Shown here: positions 34,901 through 42,789 of the stretch, one piece after another
Layout: every line of letters starts with the position of its first letter
Numbering within the stretch: position 1 is the first letter of the stretch
From: Romanomermis culicivorax
Taxonomy: Eukaryota; Nematoda; Enoplea; Mermithida; Mermithidae
Length of the DNA: 64,000 bases
Reading direction: 5' to 3'
Assembly (NCBI GenBank): GCA_963922205.1
Contig: CAWUHX010000018.1
Location: 868,001 to 932,000, forward strand
Translations under genes and position numbers: made by a program
Notes under the pieces: generated by a model
Told to the model about the DNA's origin: nothing
The model's database searches: none
Seen by the model: only the letters and a program-made list of their open reading frames with translations

Positions 34901-35840
34901 GCGGCTGATCATTCTTTTTGCTATTTTTTTGTACAATTAGTTGACGCAAATCATGCAGCTCTTTGCGCAAATCGTCCATTTCCCTGTTATTGTCTGAAGA
35001 AACAATATTTTGCCGAGGTATCACTTGTAGATCCTCCCGAAAGATCTGAGATTCAGCGTACCTAGCTGCTTTAGCTGCCTCTGTCAATGATGGGAAATCC
35101 CTGTATTTCAGTCCTTCATAGATGTTCGACTGAAGACCCCTTATAAAAATCGGTTTAAGGATTAGGTCCCTAGCATCTTCTCTCAATGTCGGGTATGCTG
35201 ACCTAGCCATCATTCTCAACTTATCTAGGTATTCCGTCACACTTTCTGTCCTTTTTTGCTTTCTGTCATAGATGAGCTGCTGGTGGACATCACTATCCCG
35301 ACCTTCTGGGTACATTTCCTTTAACCCTGCAACTAGCCCATCATATGTGTTTTGAATACCAGGATTCTTTCTTAACTCATGGAAAGATGCCAATGCACTT
35401 CCAATCAAATTAGATTCTAAAAATGCAACCTTGTATGCATCATCAAAATCGCTTATTCCTTGCAGAGTCATGAACTGCTGCAATCTATCTACCCAATCGC
35501 TCAATGATTCTCCAAATGAACCTGAGAAGGGTACTGGCGGCCTAAATGCCATCATTGAATTGAACCTCATTAGGGAATTTCTGACCCCTATATGAGTATC
35601 CTGACCCTGTTCAATTTTCAAACTCAACTGCTCTAGCCTATCTGCTAATGGAGCAGCAATATTTTCAAAAGCTTGCTTAACTGTCCGTTCCAAAGCCTTT
35701 GCTTCTTCCACCATATCTCTAACCTTACTTCTTGTCTGTCTGGGGGTGCTTAATTCAAGCTTTGCCTGGTCAATTATGTTCCGAAATTCGTCCGAAACTG
35801 AAGACTGTCTACCTTTGGATAATGAATCCAGATTACCCAA
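28146..35840 (-). CDS. Gag-Env-like-Pol polyprotein of LTR retroelement, 2,564 codons
   Basis: One uninterrupted frame. Residues about 95-265 are Retrotrans_gag-like capsid; CCHC knuckles are C315-C318-H323-C328 and C333-C336-H341-C346; residues about 350-715 are an acidic linker; 716-1,306 are envelope-like; protease has ALIDTGA (D1409); RT has LPFG (1,799-1,802) and YLDD (1,829-1,832); RNase H has TDAS (D1978), TDH (D2045) and NADCLSRLP (D2088); integrase has H2187, H2194, C2224, C2227, then D2256, D2316, E2352, and a YQGPY motif near 2,491-2,495. All catalytic residues are present. The frame begins without ATG: position 35,840 is TTG, an upstream stop is at 35,865-35,867, and the first in-frame ATG is codon 43 (35,712-35,714), which I take as the start. 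The unusual point is the envelope-like segment inside the frame. Confidence 0.95.
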   Translation of the reverse strand: MGNLDSLSKGRQSSVSDEFRNIIDQAKLELSTPRQTRSKVRDMVEEAKALERTVKQAFENIAAPLADRLEQLSLKIEQGQDTHIGVRNSLMRFNSMMAFRPPVPFSGSFGESLSDWVDRLQQFMTLQGISDFDDAYKVAFLESNLIGSALASFHELRKNPGIQNTYDGLVAGLKEMYPEGRDSDVHQQLIYDRKQKRTESVTEYLDKLRMMARSAYPTLREDARDLILKPIFIRGLQSNIYEGLKYRDFPSLTEAAKAARYAESQIFREDLQVIPRQNIVSSDNNREMDDLRKELHDLRQLIVQKNSKKNDQPRCLRCKGDSHVTADCKAPECYVCGNLGHIARHCPKRQNEWASQRRDSKKFQSRPTMQAHRIGQTFFQTREKPSGGSPRRSNQININELDYDDPLLSTETEEKRYGHETCLVIEMEDNSNVKPLFSFQLVGDDEEPWQEPPNLPLPPKEALGPYENMNEFIERFNELELTWFFEEDQPLLEYKPYNQGETKGIWLGTVSKLAAKSEQEKEVIDFDLDQFHQNYAREQEVILADKNSKELLLKLEGFVTGSFGRFSSFANSNRTDSYSDLIEFNLEEFFNGYNNECKANEKFLKNCENNRSKRKFKRDFDDYESESCSLNIERKLCICNVECPTHEGRRDQSIKAMKPAKFVPSKGKVMPEKTNIKRRTAKGVRIESTISENESISDDGSHHMDDEVKSIFATVEFIRWWTVIVLLQIVKMMRAMIRSEVGVASVAIVFLLLLSKTCFAYQICGVSKSGHALDIPKTVECKPPMKEERRPFRVDVSIFVPRTDPLQAKAYKCFVRNRKICTFNGFFGSKGVLNDETLVESVSKEACQTAFRTKSYGNEKLIQMSEGFWSTNKSLEVKYKWCCAEACQNVSNFMIEEGQVASFNGHNISTDLGDLGGCRAIDGSCEAREGVILWDAAEFQAICPVIYKGKYTSILSNKHVIVNELQAALELKDPYPYCQNQFTNALWTSQGIVVKIHGKKYKVTPKPYLMGQSENVSDYDATNVKLNYLEYKIVGLENDNFRQTWMELCHHVQRYLDLIWQFVHVDATLGVRALLQRNDITAEFTGEVLTVWPCRQVNISKIYDTYKVGNVCYKYLPVHFDDKLLFVVPGTVDLIKDSPVIDCHHQTAGIFRNGAGFKTKSGTVHVSTIPIELIWKGQTKLFQFNSPAIFHDQLGNLPMAFSSLKHYVHKMQEMEGIVKNVVNYQADMSLQPGTLYETLSGIGAGIEKSAIGAGSALEHVIDAERRNMKEGLNTLLKGPIQLIFNALVVALVLLIIGFIFYSVIINRCQSRGSYLPAINFNRTQSLRESFGNALLRLSQIRARQERRNRRTTSNVNDDQKEVELTELASTSQNIKNSGTVMLVGSTRCLRTPHMTIILNDNLKASALIDTGAVFSLIDDDIMSRLPGVKICETTLRPIAANGTHIPVEGCVFVTVRCGDVLETVNMYIQKNCSADVILGTNFLNRFKNVQFNWADSTVTFKKERIDCYGMVYNPPVQRGAVVMAHDVYIPERSVRMVYGLVSEIYRKAAKIIFEPKNVGDVIFARSISAIQSRLIPLQVMNTRNCGVTLYKGQIIGDVKVFADYEQKIVNMECLSNHNNKRQWIEENAKIASELSLEERKEIVDLLCKYPTLYAVEDKDTGRTKLVKHNIKTGDSKPVRKFPYRTSPKEKEIVIEEVKKLIGNGVIRPSTSPWSTNVVLVRKKDGKHRMCIDFRGLNEVTKKDVYPLPRIDDILDTLNGMKYFTTLDQANAYWSIPIAEVDKEKTAFSTPIGLYEFNYLPFGLCNAPASFQRLMDVLLSGLQWQTCLVYLDDILIFAKDHKQMVERLTQMLDRLSEGNMKLKLSKCKFSYLETEYLGYRVSEEGILPDKKKLEAIETMKAPRTVKEVKLFLGLISYYRRFIWNCAKIMEPLTKLLRKNVNFEWTEDCQKAFEELKHKLLSPPLLKHPDFNKPFILQTDASLEGIGAILCQLDSEGNEHPVAYASRVLQKSEKNYPITELETLAVVEFAKYFRPYLYEHEVTVETDHTAVKAVLEKENPSSRIARWGLALSGYKLIIKPRKGTKNQNADCLSRLPNPLGKVHFDIEENDVVDKTIATITEGKSNGVDLGQMQKMDHELQEIIKKLNEHDVMDTDEFVIENEILYKIHEDSKKIVVPQKLITLILQSYHDDPLAGHYSARKTYVEISKRYFWAGMRKTIFRFCDECKLCQINKSARKKIVAELKPIKVTGPFERLGVDCMGPFPLTERGNRFIVVFIDYFTKYVEAFATENITAHTIAELFINEIVCRHGCPKILQSDRGSDFVSLLMTKITEICDTQKVHTTAYHPMANGEIERMNQTLVVRMRMYVNHDQSDWDLHVPFAKFAANTHVNESTGFTPFELIFGRHPALPIDAALNYQPPLYMMDLLGYEQEIKKHFTNALTVIQRQVENAQEKYKFQYDKKTCHVTYKIGDWVLKESQVVRRGLIKKLMPMYQGPYRVTGILLPNIIMELVDDPSVREVIHANRTKPYRKRQLDGPENRNEITNMHPIDPNIEQSDNEDLSNEDV
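31923..33695 (-). CDS. Envelope-glycoprotein-like domain located between Gag and protease
   Basis: Two hydrophobic runs (residues about 720-731 and 741-756) precede a signal-peptidase-like site after KTCFA (A760). Then about 520 residues form an ectodomain with many cysteines and five N-glycosylation sequons (N872, N889, N907, N1015, N1098), followed by one strong transmembrane helix (about 1,283-1,305) and a basic cytoplasmic tail. The region from 905 to 995 (C-x5-G-x-C, EGVILWD, AICPV, TSQGIV) recalls mononegavirus/chuvirus-type class III glycoproteins captured by arthropod retroelements; no furin-site-plus-fusion-peptide layout of the errantivirus/baculovirus F type is seen. The viral class is tentative. 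The minus strand has a good splice acceptor (TACTTTTGCAG) at 33,657-33,658, ten bases before ATGATG (codons 732-733), so a spliced Env mRNA is possible. Confidence 0.7.
33656..33673 (-). other. Candidate splice acceptor for Env mRNA
   Basis: The minus strand reads GTACTTTTGCAG then ATTGTGAAGATGATG. The acceptor AG is at 33,657-33,658 and the first ATG of the Env-like region at 33,645-33,647. A possible donor (GAA, then GTAAGC) lies in the leader at about 35,888-35,889, upstream of the ORF. RNA evidence is not available. Confidence 0.4.
33696..35714 (-). CDS. Gag portion of the polyprotein, with long acidic linker
   Basis: Structural protein that would form the particle and bind RNA. The capsid-like domain starts FRPPVPFSGSFGESLSDWV and contains the typical gypsy-type helices up to about residue 265; a charged helix (about 286-305) precedes two CCHC zinc knuckles of the C-x2-C-x4-H-x4-C form. 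After the knuckles comes a basic stretch and then about 365 residues rich in Glu/Asp/Asn, with a basic cluster (KRKFKR near 614-619). The linker has no recognised domain and is unusually long for a gypsy Gag. It may include a protease-processed peptide or a nuclear-localisation signal; this is inference. Confidence 0.85.
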
Positions 35841-36316
35841 AACTTGAAAAGACTTATTAACAACTCAGAAGTGCTTAACTCAAGCTTACTTCGACCAACG
35901 TATCTGTTTTCCAACAAATCTGACGACTACCTTCTAATCAAATGAGCATACACTTGCTCAAATCTGTCTACTGAGTACTGTCCGTAAGTGAGACTTATCA
36001 CTTGACTTTGACTCAAGAGCACACAAAGGCTCAAATCTATCTGATGAGTACAGTGTTGAGTGACTAACTTAACCCACCAGGTAACTAACCCTTTTCGTTG
36101 TGAGAAGTTCCCTAAAGCCACTTAATTTAACTTCTGACTAACTGTCCTTTTTTCTTGAACACCTGCAATCAGACTTTTGTCTCAGACCCTTTGGTCAATG
36201 ATCAACGCCAAGCTTCGTCAACCTTCGAACTTAATCTACCCTTTCAGACACTCTGGTCCGAAAAACAATCTGACTTTCCGACTTCGGAATTCCTTCCTTT
36301 CCTTTCTTCCTTTCCT
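35841..36316 (-). other. Leader between primer-binding site and Gag ORF
   Basis: About 480 bases without a long frame. It contains the possible splice donor GTAAGC near 35,885-35,889. The packaging signal would be expected here. Confidence 0.6.
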
Positions 36317-36334
36317 TTCCCAGATGACCCCCCA
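36317..36334 (-). other. Primer-binding site, tRNA-Pro-like
   Basis: Four bases inside the 5' LTR the minus strand reads TGGGGGGTCATCTGGG. It has the TGG start required by a tRNA CCA end. It resembles the tRNA-Pro primer site of gammaretroviruses, with three mismatches over 16 bases. The primer identity is an inference. Confidence 0.6.
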
Positions 36335-36338
36335 AATT

Positions 36339-36794
36339 TGTCACGGCCCAAGTGCAGAATGTGACTCGGGTTCTTGTTCGAAGGTGAAACTAAGGCTAGC
36401 AAGTTTACTAACTTACTTTACTGGTGGCAAATACAATATGGACTAAACACTGACTTCTCACATAAGAAGATACACAGCTTATATACATATCAAAAGTGGG
36501 TTAAACTTCACGGATGAATAATATGAATCAAACTAAGCATAAAAAAATGTACGTAGATACTGTAGTTCTAAACTGGATACGAGAATACAAAATACGGTAG
36601 GAAAAGGCGTTACAGAAATGTACAATTCAGGGCGTAAAACTGATTAAAGGAAGCGTAGTAGAAAGATACGATTCAAAACGATTCATCAATGTCAAATAAT
36701 AATATCAATAGTGTTTACTGTAATGTATACAGGGTTTCTGTCAAATAATAATATCAATAGTGTTTACTGTAATGTATACAGGGTTTCCCTGACA
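36339..36794 (-). repeat. 5' LTR (456 bp)
   Basis: Partner of 27,676-28,130. On the minus strand a TATATAAG box lies at 36,478-36,485, suitable as the core promoter. The same 49-bp tandem unit occurs at 36,690-36,738 and 36,739-36,787, inside what should be U3. Confidence 0.97.
36478..36485 (-). promoter_or_regulatory. TATA box of the 5' LTR
   Basis: The minus strand reads TATATAAG, about 310 bp into the LTR from its U3 end. The 3' LTR has the same sequence at 27,815-27,822. Position is suitable for a U3 promoter; no experimental support. Confidence 0.5.
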
Positions 36795-36798
36795 GGTG

Positions 36799-38018
36799 TT
36801 CATTTGTTTTTTCTCTTGTTTTCCCTTGGTTACATTTATTTGTTCTTTCTTTGTTTTCTTTTCTTTCCTTGGTGTAAGAAAGGTATGTTATTTCATGAGA
36901 AAATTACACAGATAAGAAAATGGCGGTAAAAAGGTCAAAGCTGAGAAATGCTACGAGTGCAGTACTCATGAGGGAATGGAAAACATAATGGAATTAAGAC
37001 ATGAAGTGCAAAATTTCAATAAGCGGTGCCCCCGAAATGACGGCGCCCCTAATAAATGGTGCATCAATGAACCTATAGCACAGCTGCATTTATACAAATT
37101 TTTACGGTATTTCATTATTATTGTGAGTGGATTCAAATCATCAGAAAATTACAGGTCAGTAATCAAGTTTTTCCCGTTAGATACACAGCAACTGCTTTTC
37201 TTACTGTAGTATCGATCATCTAAATTTTTTTTGAGCGCGCGCGGCGGCGGCGGGCGAGTCAGGGTTTTTTCTGCACAGGCCAGGTTGCAATGTGCACTTG
37301 GAGAAAAATTTTGGTTGCACAGATAAATTTTTGGTTTCTCACTCTAAAATCGATAAATTTGCGTGAAATTATCGGAAAAACCATCGCAAATCAGTTTTCC
37401 TGTATTTCATTCGATCCGCGTCGGTTAGACATTCAAAATCCAATTTTTAGAGTTATATGGAGAGAAAATGAACAGATTAACATGACTGCATTAGAGTGAT
37501 TTTTTCGGCGCCTAGCGCCGAAAATTTTTTCTGAGTTCCACTATTCCAGAACGCTGGAAAATGAATCTTTCGACCTTTTATTTCCCAGACAGACAGAAGG
37601 TTCGATTTTTCAGTGAATTAAATGAATTTTCAGTCAGACAAACTTAAATTCAAAAACTAGGCAAGCGACTAAGAATTTGGATATTTCAACCGGGAAGAAT
37701 TTCTAGCATAGTCTTACTCTCAAAATGCTTTAATCACATGAAAATTAAAATTTGTATGGAGATTGCAAAAAAATTTTAGGAAAATGACCAAAAAATGTTA
37801 GTTTTCAATAAAATTCGTATAAAAACAAAATAGGATCTAACATTTATCAATAATAATTTCATAACTAGAACCTATAAGCACTAACTGGAGTGACATTATT
37901 CTAAGCGCACACTAGAATAATATATAAAATACCCGGCGCGAAGCGCCGAAAAATTTTTACTTTTTTCCATTTTAAAACGCATAAAAATGCATCTCCGGAC
38001 AGAAAACCCGATAAGGTA
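36799..38018. other. Interior of giant transposon, no recognisable gene
   Basis: Resumes the host sequence interrupted by the LTR element. It includes a GC-rich run (gcgcgcgcggcggcggcgg) near 37,236-37,254 and two copies of the short hairpin module (about 37,506 and 37,932). Confidence 0.5.
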
Positions 38019-38565
38019 AAGTGGGGTAACTTTGGCCACGGGGTAACTTTGGTCAATCTCGCTTGAAACATCGCCGAATTTTTTCTCTGTAAGATATGCA
38101 GATACAATTTGGCACACTAATGTCTAAGTGATCAGTGCATGTTACTGTGAAAGGAAATTGAAATCCAAATAAAATTGAGAAATTTGTGGGTCGAAAAAGT
38201 TGCCATTTTTTCAATGAAAATTTTCAAATTGAAAAAAATTTGGGTTTCACTCATCCGCTGCACTCAAAACTTTCACTGACTATTAAGTGTCTTTAGAGAG
38301 TTTCTCTTTTCTATTTTGTATGAAAAAATAATTACCCATTTTCGAGCAGAAAAATCGGTCCAAAAGCGGGAAACTTTGGCCAGTTGGCGGGAAACTTTGG
38401 TCAGGGCGGGTAACTTTGGTCACATTATATTTTGGCGGGCAACTTTGGTCAAATTAAAATTTTTGTGCCACACATTTTTCTACTTATAATAATTTGATCT
38501 TACTTCTTTTTCAGACGAATTATTTTATCCTGTATATAATTTTCATCGATTATGTACATCACAAT

Positions 38566-38735
38566 ATGGTCAGGCATTACAAAAGAAAGCCTGATGCGCG
38601 CAAATACCTGACTAATTACTTAACCGAAGATCTCGAAAAGGCCATCGAGGCCGTTTGAAACGGGTTAAAAATTCGAACAGCAGCTCGTGTTTACAATATT
38701 CCACATGAAACATTACAAAACAAAGTAATCTGACA
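38566..38735 (+). pseudogene. pogo-like N-terminal helix-turn-helix exon, with stop codons
   Basis: The frame starting at ATG 38,566 reads MVRHYKRKPDARKYL, then an acidic helix (LTEDLEKAIEAV), a TGA stop at 38,656, then IRTAARVYNIPHETLQNKV, the Psq-type HTH signature of pogo/Tigger transposases. A second TGA follows and then a donor-like site (CA, GTAAGT). DNA-binding exon, inactive by stops. Confidence 0.65.
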
Positions 38736-38901
38736 GTAAGTATATTTTCTAAAACCACACTAAATTACTCAATGATAATTTGATTTTAGAGAAACTGAAC
38801 ATGTCCAAAAATACATCGGCTTCTTTGTTATTTAGTCCACTATCAAGCGGTACCTTGTAGACACTTTTGAACATTTATATGCGATTAAATACTAAATTAT
38901 T

Positions 38902-39397
38902 GCAGATAATAGTACAACAAAATTTATCGGCGTTGTCTTTTCCGTCATCGACTTCAACGTTTGAAAGTATGTACTTTTGTTACGAAATTTACAGAGGAAT
39001 GATATCTAAAATTTTCAGAAATGCCCACATCGTTGGCATCAGCCATCAACAAGGTTACACCATCGAGACATATGGCGGCCAGTGTCAACTAGTATCTTCA
39101 GATGGTACATGCGAAAAAAACGAGTCGAAAAAGTCCAGAAAAGGTCTTTGTCATGCGCTTAGTCAATCTTTGATGGAACCAGAAGTCAATGCTCAACTGA
39201 AAGAATTGAAAGAAGCGAAAGAAGCTAGAAACACTAATGTGTGTCCCATTTGCCGTATTCAATGGACAATTTACAAGAAAAAGTACAAAAAAGACTGGGC
39301 GTGCTGTGATGGGTGGATATGTGGTAACTGTTTAGCTGATGATTTTGATCCCACTGGTAATTTTATTTGTCAAGTTTGTGTTACTCATAACAATTAA
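38902..39397 (+). pseudogene. C-terminal zinc-finger (PHD-like) part of pogo-like transposase
   Basis: An acceptor (TTATTGCAG) precedes a coding-like frame. A small intron (GTATGTAC to TTTTCAG, about 38,967-39,017) probably interrupts it, since the translation between is not conserved-looking. The tail reads VCPICRIQWTIYKKKYKKDW, then ACCDGWICGNCLADDF and FICQVC, a cysteine-rich PHD-like finger like those at the C-terminus of some pogo/Tigger transposases. The DDE domain expected before it is absent, with only about 160 bp between this and the HTH exon. The open frame from 38,867 includes non-exonic sequence. Confidence 0.55.
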
Positions 39398-40113
39398 TCT
39401 TCCTTTAAATTTGGTTAATATCATGTATTTTGATCATGAAAATGCACATTTATCATTGTTTTAGTGTACCTCATATTTTTGTGTGTCGACCAATATTACC
39501 CACCCATTGGTGGGTAACATTGGTCGACACGTTAATTTTTTTTCGTTAATAAATTTTGAACGATTGATATTTTTCTTTTCATTCATATTGATATTTTCAT
39601 GTACCTCTTAACTTGCTGTATCTGAATAACACAATATTTTTCACGTCAGGCACTTTTTTAGGTCAATTGACCAAAGTTACCCACCATAGGGACAGCTGGG
39701 AGTAGATTTACGAAAACTTTTTTGCTGTTGATGATATTCATCATTTTCAGCTGAAATTTAGTGACAATAAAGATCGATAGCTATGTTACCTCATATCCAA
39801 AATTTGTTTTGTTACGTTCTATCTGTGGTTAGATATAACGATTTTACTTGTCGAAAAAGTAACCTGAACAGAAATTATAATGGCGACCAAAGTTGACCAC
39901 CATGGTGGGTAACATTGGTCAAAAAGTGAGCTCTTTTCAACGATCAATTATAGGTTAAATCTGCATGCTACTTATGAAATGATGTGTTTAATCGATTTGT
40001 CTGACATTTTTGACATATGAGTTCCATGAAACATTTTTACGAATTCCCCATGTATAACAAGTTATATGTTGGAGAAGTCGAATTGACTCGATTTTGACCA
40101 AAGTTACCCCATG

Positions 40114-42385
40114 TAATCAAAAGAGCAGTCAGGCCTAGTTGCACTATGCAACCTGCCAGAACAAATTTGGTTGCACAGCCCGAAATTTGGTTGCTTTGTG
40201 CCAAAAAAAACCCTGGGGCAAACACCACCGTTTTTTCCTCAAATGGGGTCTTTTGAGGAAAGTGCCGCTAATGCCAGTTTGACTCCGGTAGCACAAAAAA
40301 ATTTTATTAGCGCGCAGTAACTTATTTCTTTTTACAATAGTGATCAAGTTATTAGTGATTGTATTAAGCATTATTGAGAAATGTGTTATTGTAAACATAT
40401 ATTTCGACAGCGTTCTTTAAAACGTACCTACCTATATTTACAGGATCGTAACCGAGGCGCCAGGCGCCGGAAAATTTTCAGGTTTTTACATTCTAAAAGG
40501 CTGGAAAATGAATCTTCATAACAATGAAAATAAATCGGAATGAAACTAATGCACCGTAATACCTTTCTTATCCCGGCGCTGTGCAATTTTCGAATTTTTG
40601 TGTTGCAAAATGCTGGAAAATGTATGTTCCCAACAATTATTCCTGGATAGAAGGTCTAAATTTACAGTCTTATAATGATGTTTTTATCGTCTTTCAATGG
40701 CAGATTGGGAAGGTTCACGTTTCAAAACCTTGGAAAACTCCAAACGAAGCGAGAGAATAAAATTCTGAGATGTGATGAAAAATCTCAATTACCAGCAAAT
40801 TATTGACTCTTGACTAAATTAGTAAAAAAGAGATGAAGTAATTCAATTGATAGGAACTGATCATACCTGTAAGACCTCCGACCAGTTGGGGGGGGGGTAG
40901 AAAAAGGTCGACATTTTTCCCAAAAAAGGCCAAAAAACATTCACTTTTTTGCAAATTTTTTTAATTTTTTCCAAACTGGGGGAGGTTGAGGGGGTTGATA
41001 TTAACATGCTGAAAACCTCTGAAAAAATTTGAAAGAATAGTCTGTTCAAATCAAACACCAATAATAAAAAGTTCGATTCTGAATTCCTCTGAATGAAAAG
41101 AAGAAGTTAACAATTTTCATCCTCTCACCAGTCATTGACAATTTCAATCTGTTGCGGTAATACAAATATACTATACGAATGGAATATCGCTCGCCTTCGA
41201 TACAAATAAAAGTAGTTAACATTATACTCACTGACTCGGCACGTAGTGCCGAGAAAAATTTGCGTTTTCAGCCTCTAAAATTACCAAAATCAAGAAAATT
41301 CAGTCTAAGATCAGTCAAAAATTTTTGGCACAAACGCTCAAAATTTTTTGTGCCATTCCAATTTTTTTGTGTGTCAAAAACCATGTTTTGGCACAAAAAA
41401 ACTCTGATTTTTCATTTATTCTCTCAATTTTTTCTGTCGATGCTTGGAATTTTGCAACATTTTTAACACGAACTTTTGGGCTTATTGAAAATGGATATTG
41501 AAGACATCATTCTAGACTGTGATTTTAGAACTTCTGTTCGCGAATATCCATTGAAGAGATTCATTTTCCAGCGTTTTAGAATATAAAATTCCAAAAAATT
41601 TTCGGCGCTACGCGCCGGACCAAGAACTAACTAAAATTGGATGATTCTAATCGGAACCACAGAAATGGTAATAGCAATTAATTATTCTTTTGCTTGGCTC
41701 ATGTAAACTCACTTGAATATTTATTTACAAACAAACAGGTCATAGGTCGAACCTCTTTGCAAAAAACTTTCGGGTTTTTTCGCGGATGAAGAGGCAAGTT
41801 AATCGGAAACGTTCAAAAAACAAATCAGAAATGATTTTGAGCGATTATTAAGCACAGAAACTAAAAAAATAGATTTTTCCTCAAATTGGGCAAAAAGTTT
41901 TCAGAATAAAAAACACTGGATTCTATGTATTAATCATGCAAGCACACATTTAGTAAACAGGATGAATTTCTATAGTTTGTTCACAAACAATAAAATTAGG
42001 CGCTGAATCTCTTGTAGAGTGTGTTCTGATCCAAATCATCAACGAAACTTAATGAAATAATGATAAAGTTTAATATTCTAAATATATACACTAAGCTACA
42101 CTAAGATTTTTAATTTTGTTAGCTCTGCTTTTAACAGTAAAACAGAAACCGAAAAAACCCAAATTACTAATATAACCTGCTTCAGCCACCGAAAACTCTG
42201 TCAAAACTGTTGTTACATAATTTCGAATCCTGTCTTTGAATAGATCTCAACGATATCTATAGATTGGTATTCAATTTATCGCGTTTTTTCAAAAAATTTT
42301 GTTCAGGAACTATATAAAATTTTTTTAAGTTCGCAAAAACTTTAATCGTAATTCTGGAACCTGTCACTACAGCCTTGGAAAAGCC
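40114..42385. other. Interior of giant transposon with several hairpin modules, no recognisable gene
   Basis: AT-rich. Copies of the short module CGGCGC-n-GCGCCG followed by an AAAATTTT stretch and gctggaaaatgaatct lie near 40,452, 40,575 (degraded), 41,230 (variant CGGCAC/GTGCCG) and 41,604 (inverted). Short open frames are without support. Confidence 0.5.
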
Positions 42386-42484
42386 ATGGCCGCCAAACGT
42401 TTAGCCCGTGGAACGATCGATATCGTCAAAATTGCCAACATGGCGTCGCGTCTCAGAGCCGCCAAAGGAGCTTACATTAAATAA
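42386..42484 (+). CDS. Exon-like coding fragment, unidentified
   Basis: From ATG 42,386 the frame runs 32 codons to TAA, with MAAKRLARGTIDIVKIANMA then SRLRAAKGAYIK; it is open upstream as well (SLEKA). Local GC content is much higher than the AT-rich flanks and third positions look coding-like. The family is not recognised. Inside the giant transposon, it may be a captured host gene piece with the next two fragments, but the stop before any donor argues against simple splicing to them. Confidence 0.3.
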   Translation: MAAKRLARGTIDIVKIANMASRLRAAKGAYIK

Positions 42485-42675
42485 GTGCCAATGATCGATG
42501 CGCCGCCAAGTATACTTGAAGAATTTGTGCTTTTAGCCGTAGATTTTTGACATTTGGTTAGAAAATAGTAATTTTAAAACAAAAAGAGTCAAAAATATAT
42601 TGTTTTTACTCTTCGCACCTTGAACATAATTTTCCATTCAAGTGTAAAGTGTAAAATTCATTTTTTACCTTTCAG

Positions 42676-42750
42676 TTTAAAGCGTTGAATGTACCCTACG
42701 CCAAAGAACCGACTGAAGTTACGGATAAAATTACGAAGGGCGAAAACTAA
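42676..42750 (+). CDS. Exon-like coding fragment, unidentified
   Basis: After a good acceptor (TTACCTTTCAG) the frame reads FKALNVPYAKEPTEVTDKIT and KGEN to TAA. A donor-like TAG|GTAAGG follows at 42,753-42,754. Composition is coding-like. The other two frames hit stops within four codons. No family recognised. Confidence 0.3.
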   Translation, partial: FKALNVPYAKEPTEVTDKITKGEN

Positions 42751-42789
42751 TAGGTAAGGTTGAACTGGTGACTAAAACATTCTGATGGA

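Larger units (their letters stand above)
27676..36794 (-). mobile_element. Complete young LTR retroelement with Gag, envelope-like and Pol in one ORF
   Basis: Two LTRs of 455 and 456 bp bound a 9.1-kb element. They begin TGTCA and end TGACA, differ by one substitution and one A in an A-run, and are flanked by the 4-bp duplication GGTG (27,672-27,675; 36,795-36,798). Four-base duplications are usual for Ty3/gypsy-type integrases. The element lies on the minus strand: 5' LTR at the right, primer-binding site, leader, one 7.7-kb ORF, purine-rich tract, 3' LTR. The domain order in the ORF is Gag, envelope-like, protease, RT, RNase H, integrase. The near-identical LTRs and intact ORF indicate recent insertion into the older giant transposon. 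Confidence 0.97.
38019..40113 (+). mobile_element. pogo/Tigger-like DNA transposon, internally deleted, 2.1 kb
   Basis: The ends are AAGTGGGGTAACTTTGGCC and, inverted, CATGGGGTAACTTTGGTCA, each next to TA (38,017-38,018; 40,114-40,115), the duplication used by Tc1/mariner/pogo elements. The word gtaactttggtca is repeated several times in the first 450 bp and, inverted, in the last 650 bp. Inside are an N-terminal helix-turn-helix piece with a stop and a C-terminal zinc-finger piece, without a DDE catalytic domain between them. The copy is non-autonomous. Confidence 0.8.

Noticed and set aside
28822-35065. Plus-strand open frames of 60-91 codons within the retroelement
   Set aside because: All are antisense shadows of the 2,564-codon minus-strand ORF.
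38867-39397. The whole 176-codon frame as one intact gene
   Set aside because: It includes an upstream intron, an internal intron-like piece and only the C-terminal zinc finger of a pogo-like transposase.
40861-41231. Short frames around a G10 run
   Set aside because: Low-complexity sequence without supporting motifs.
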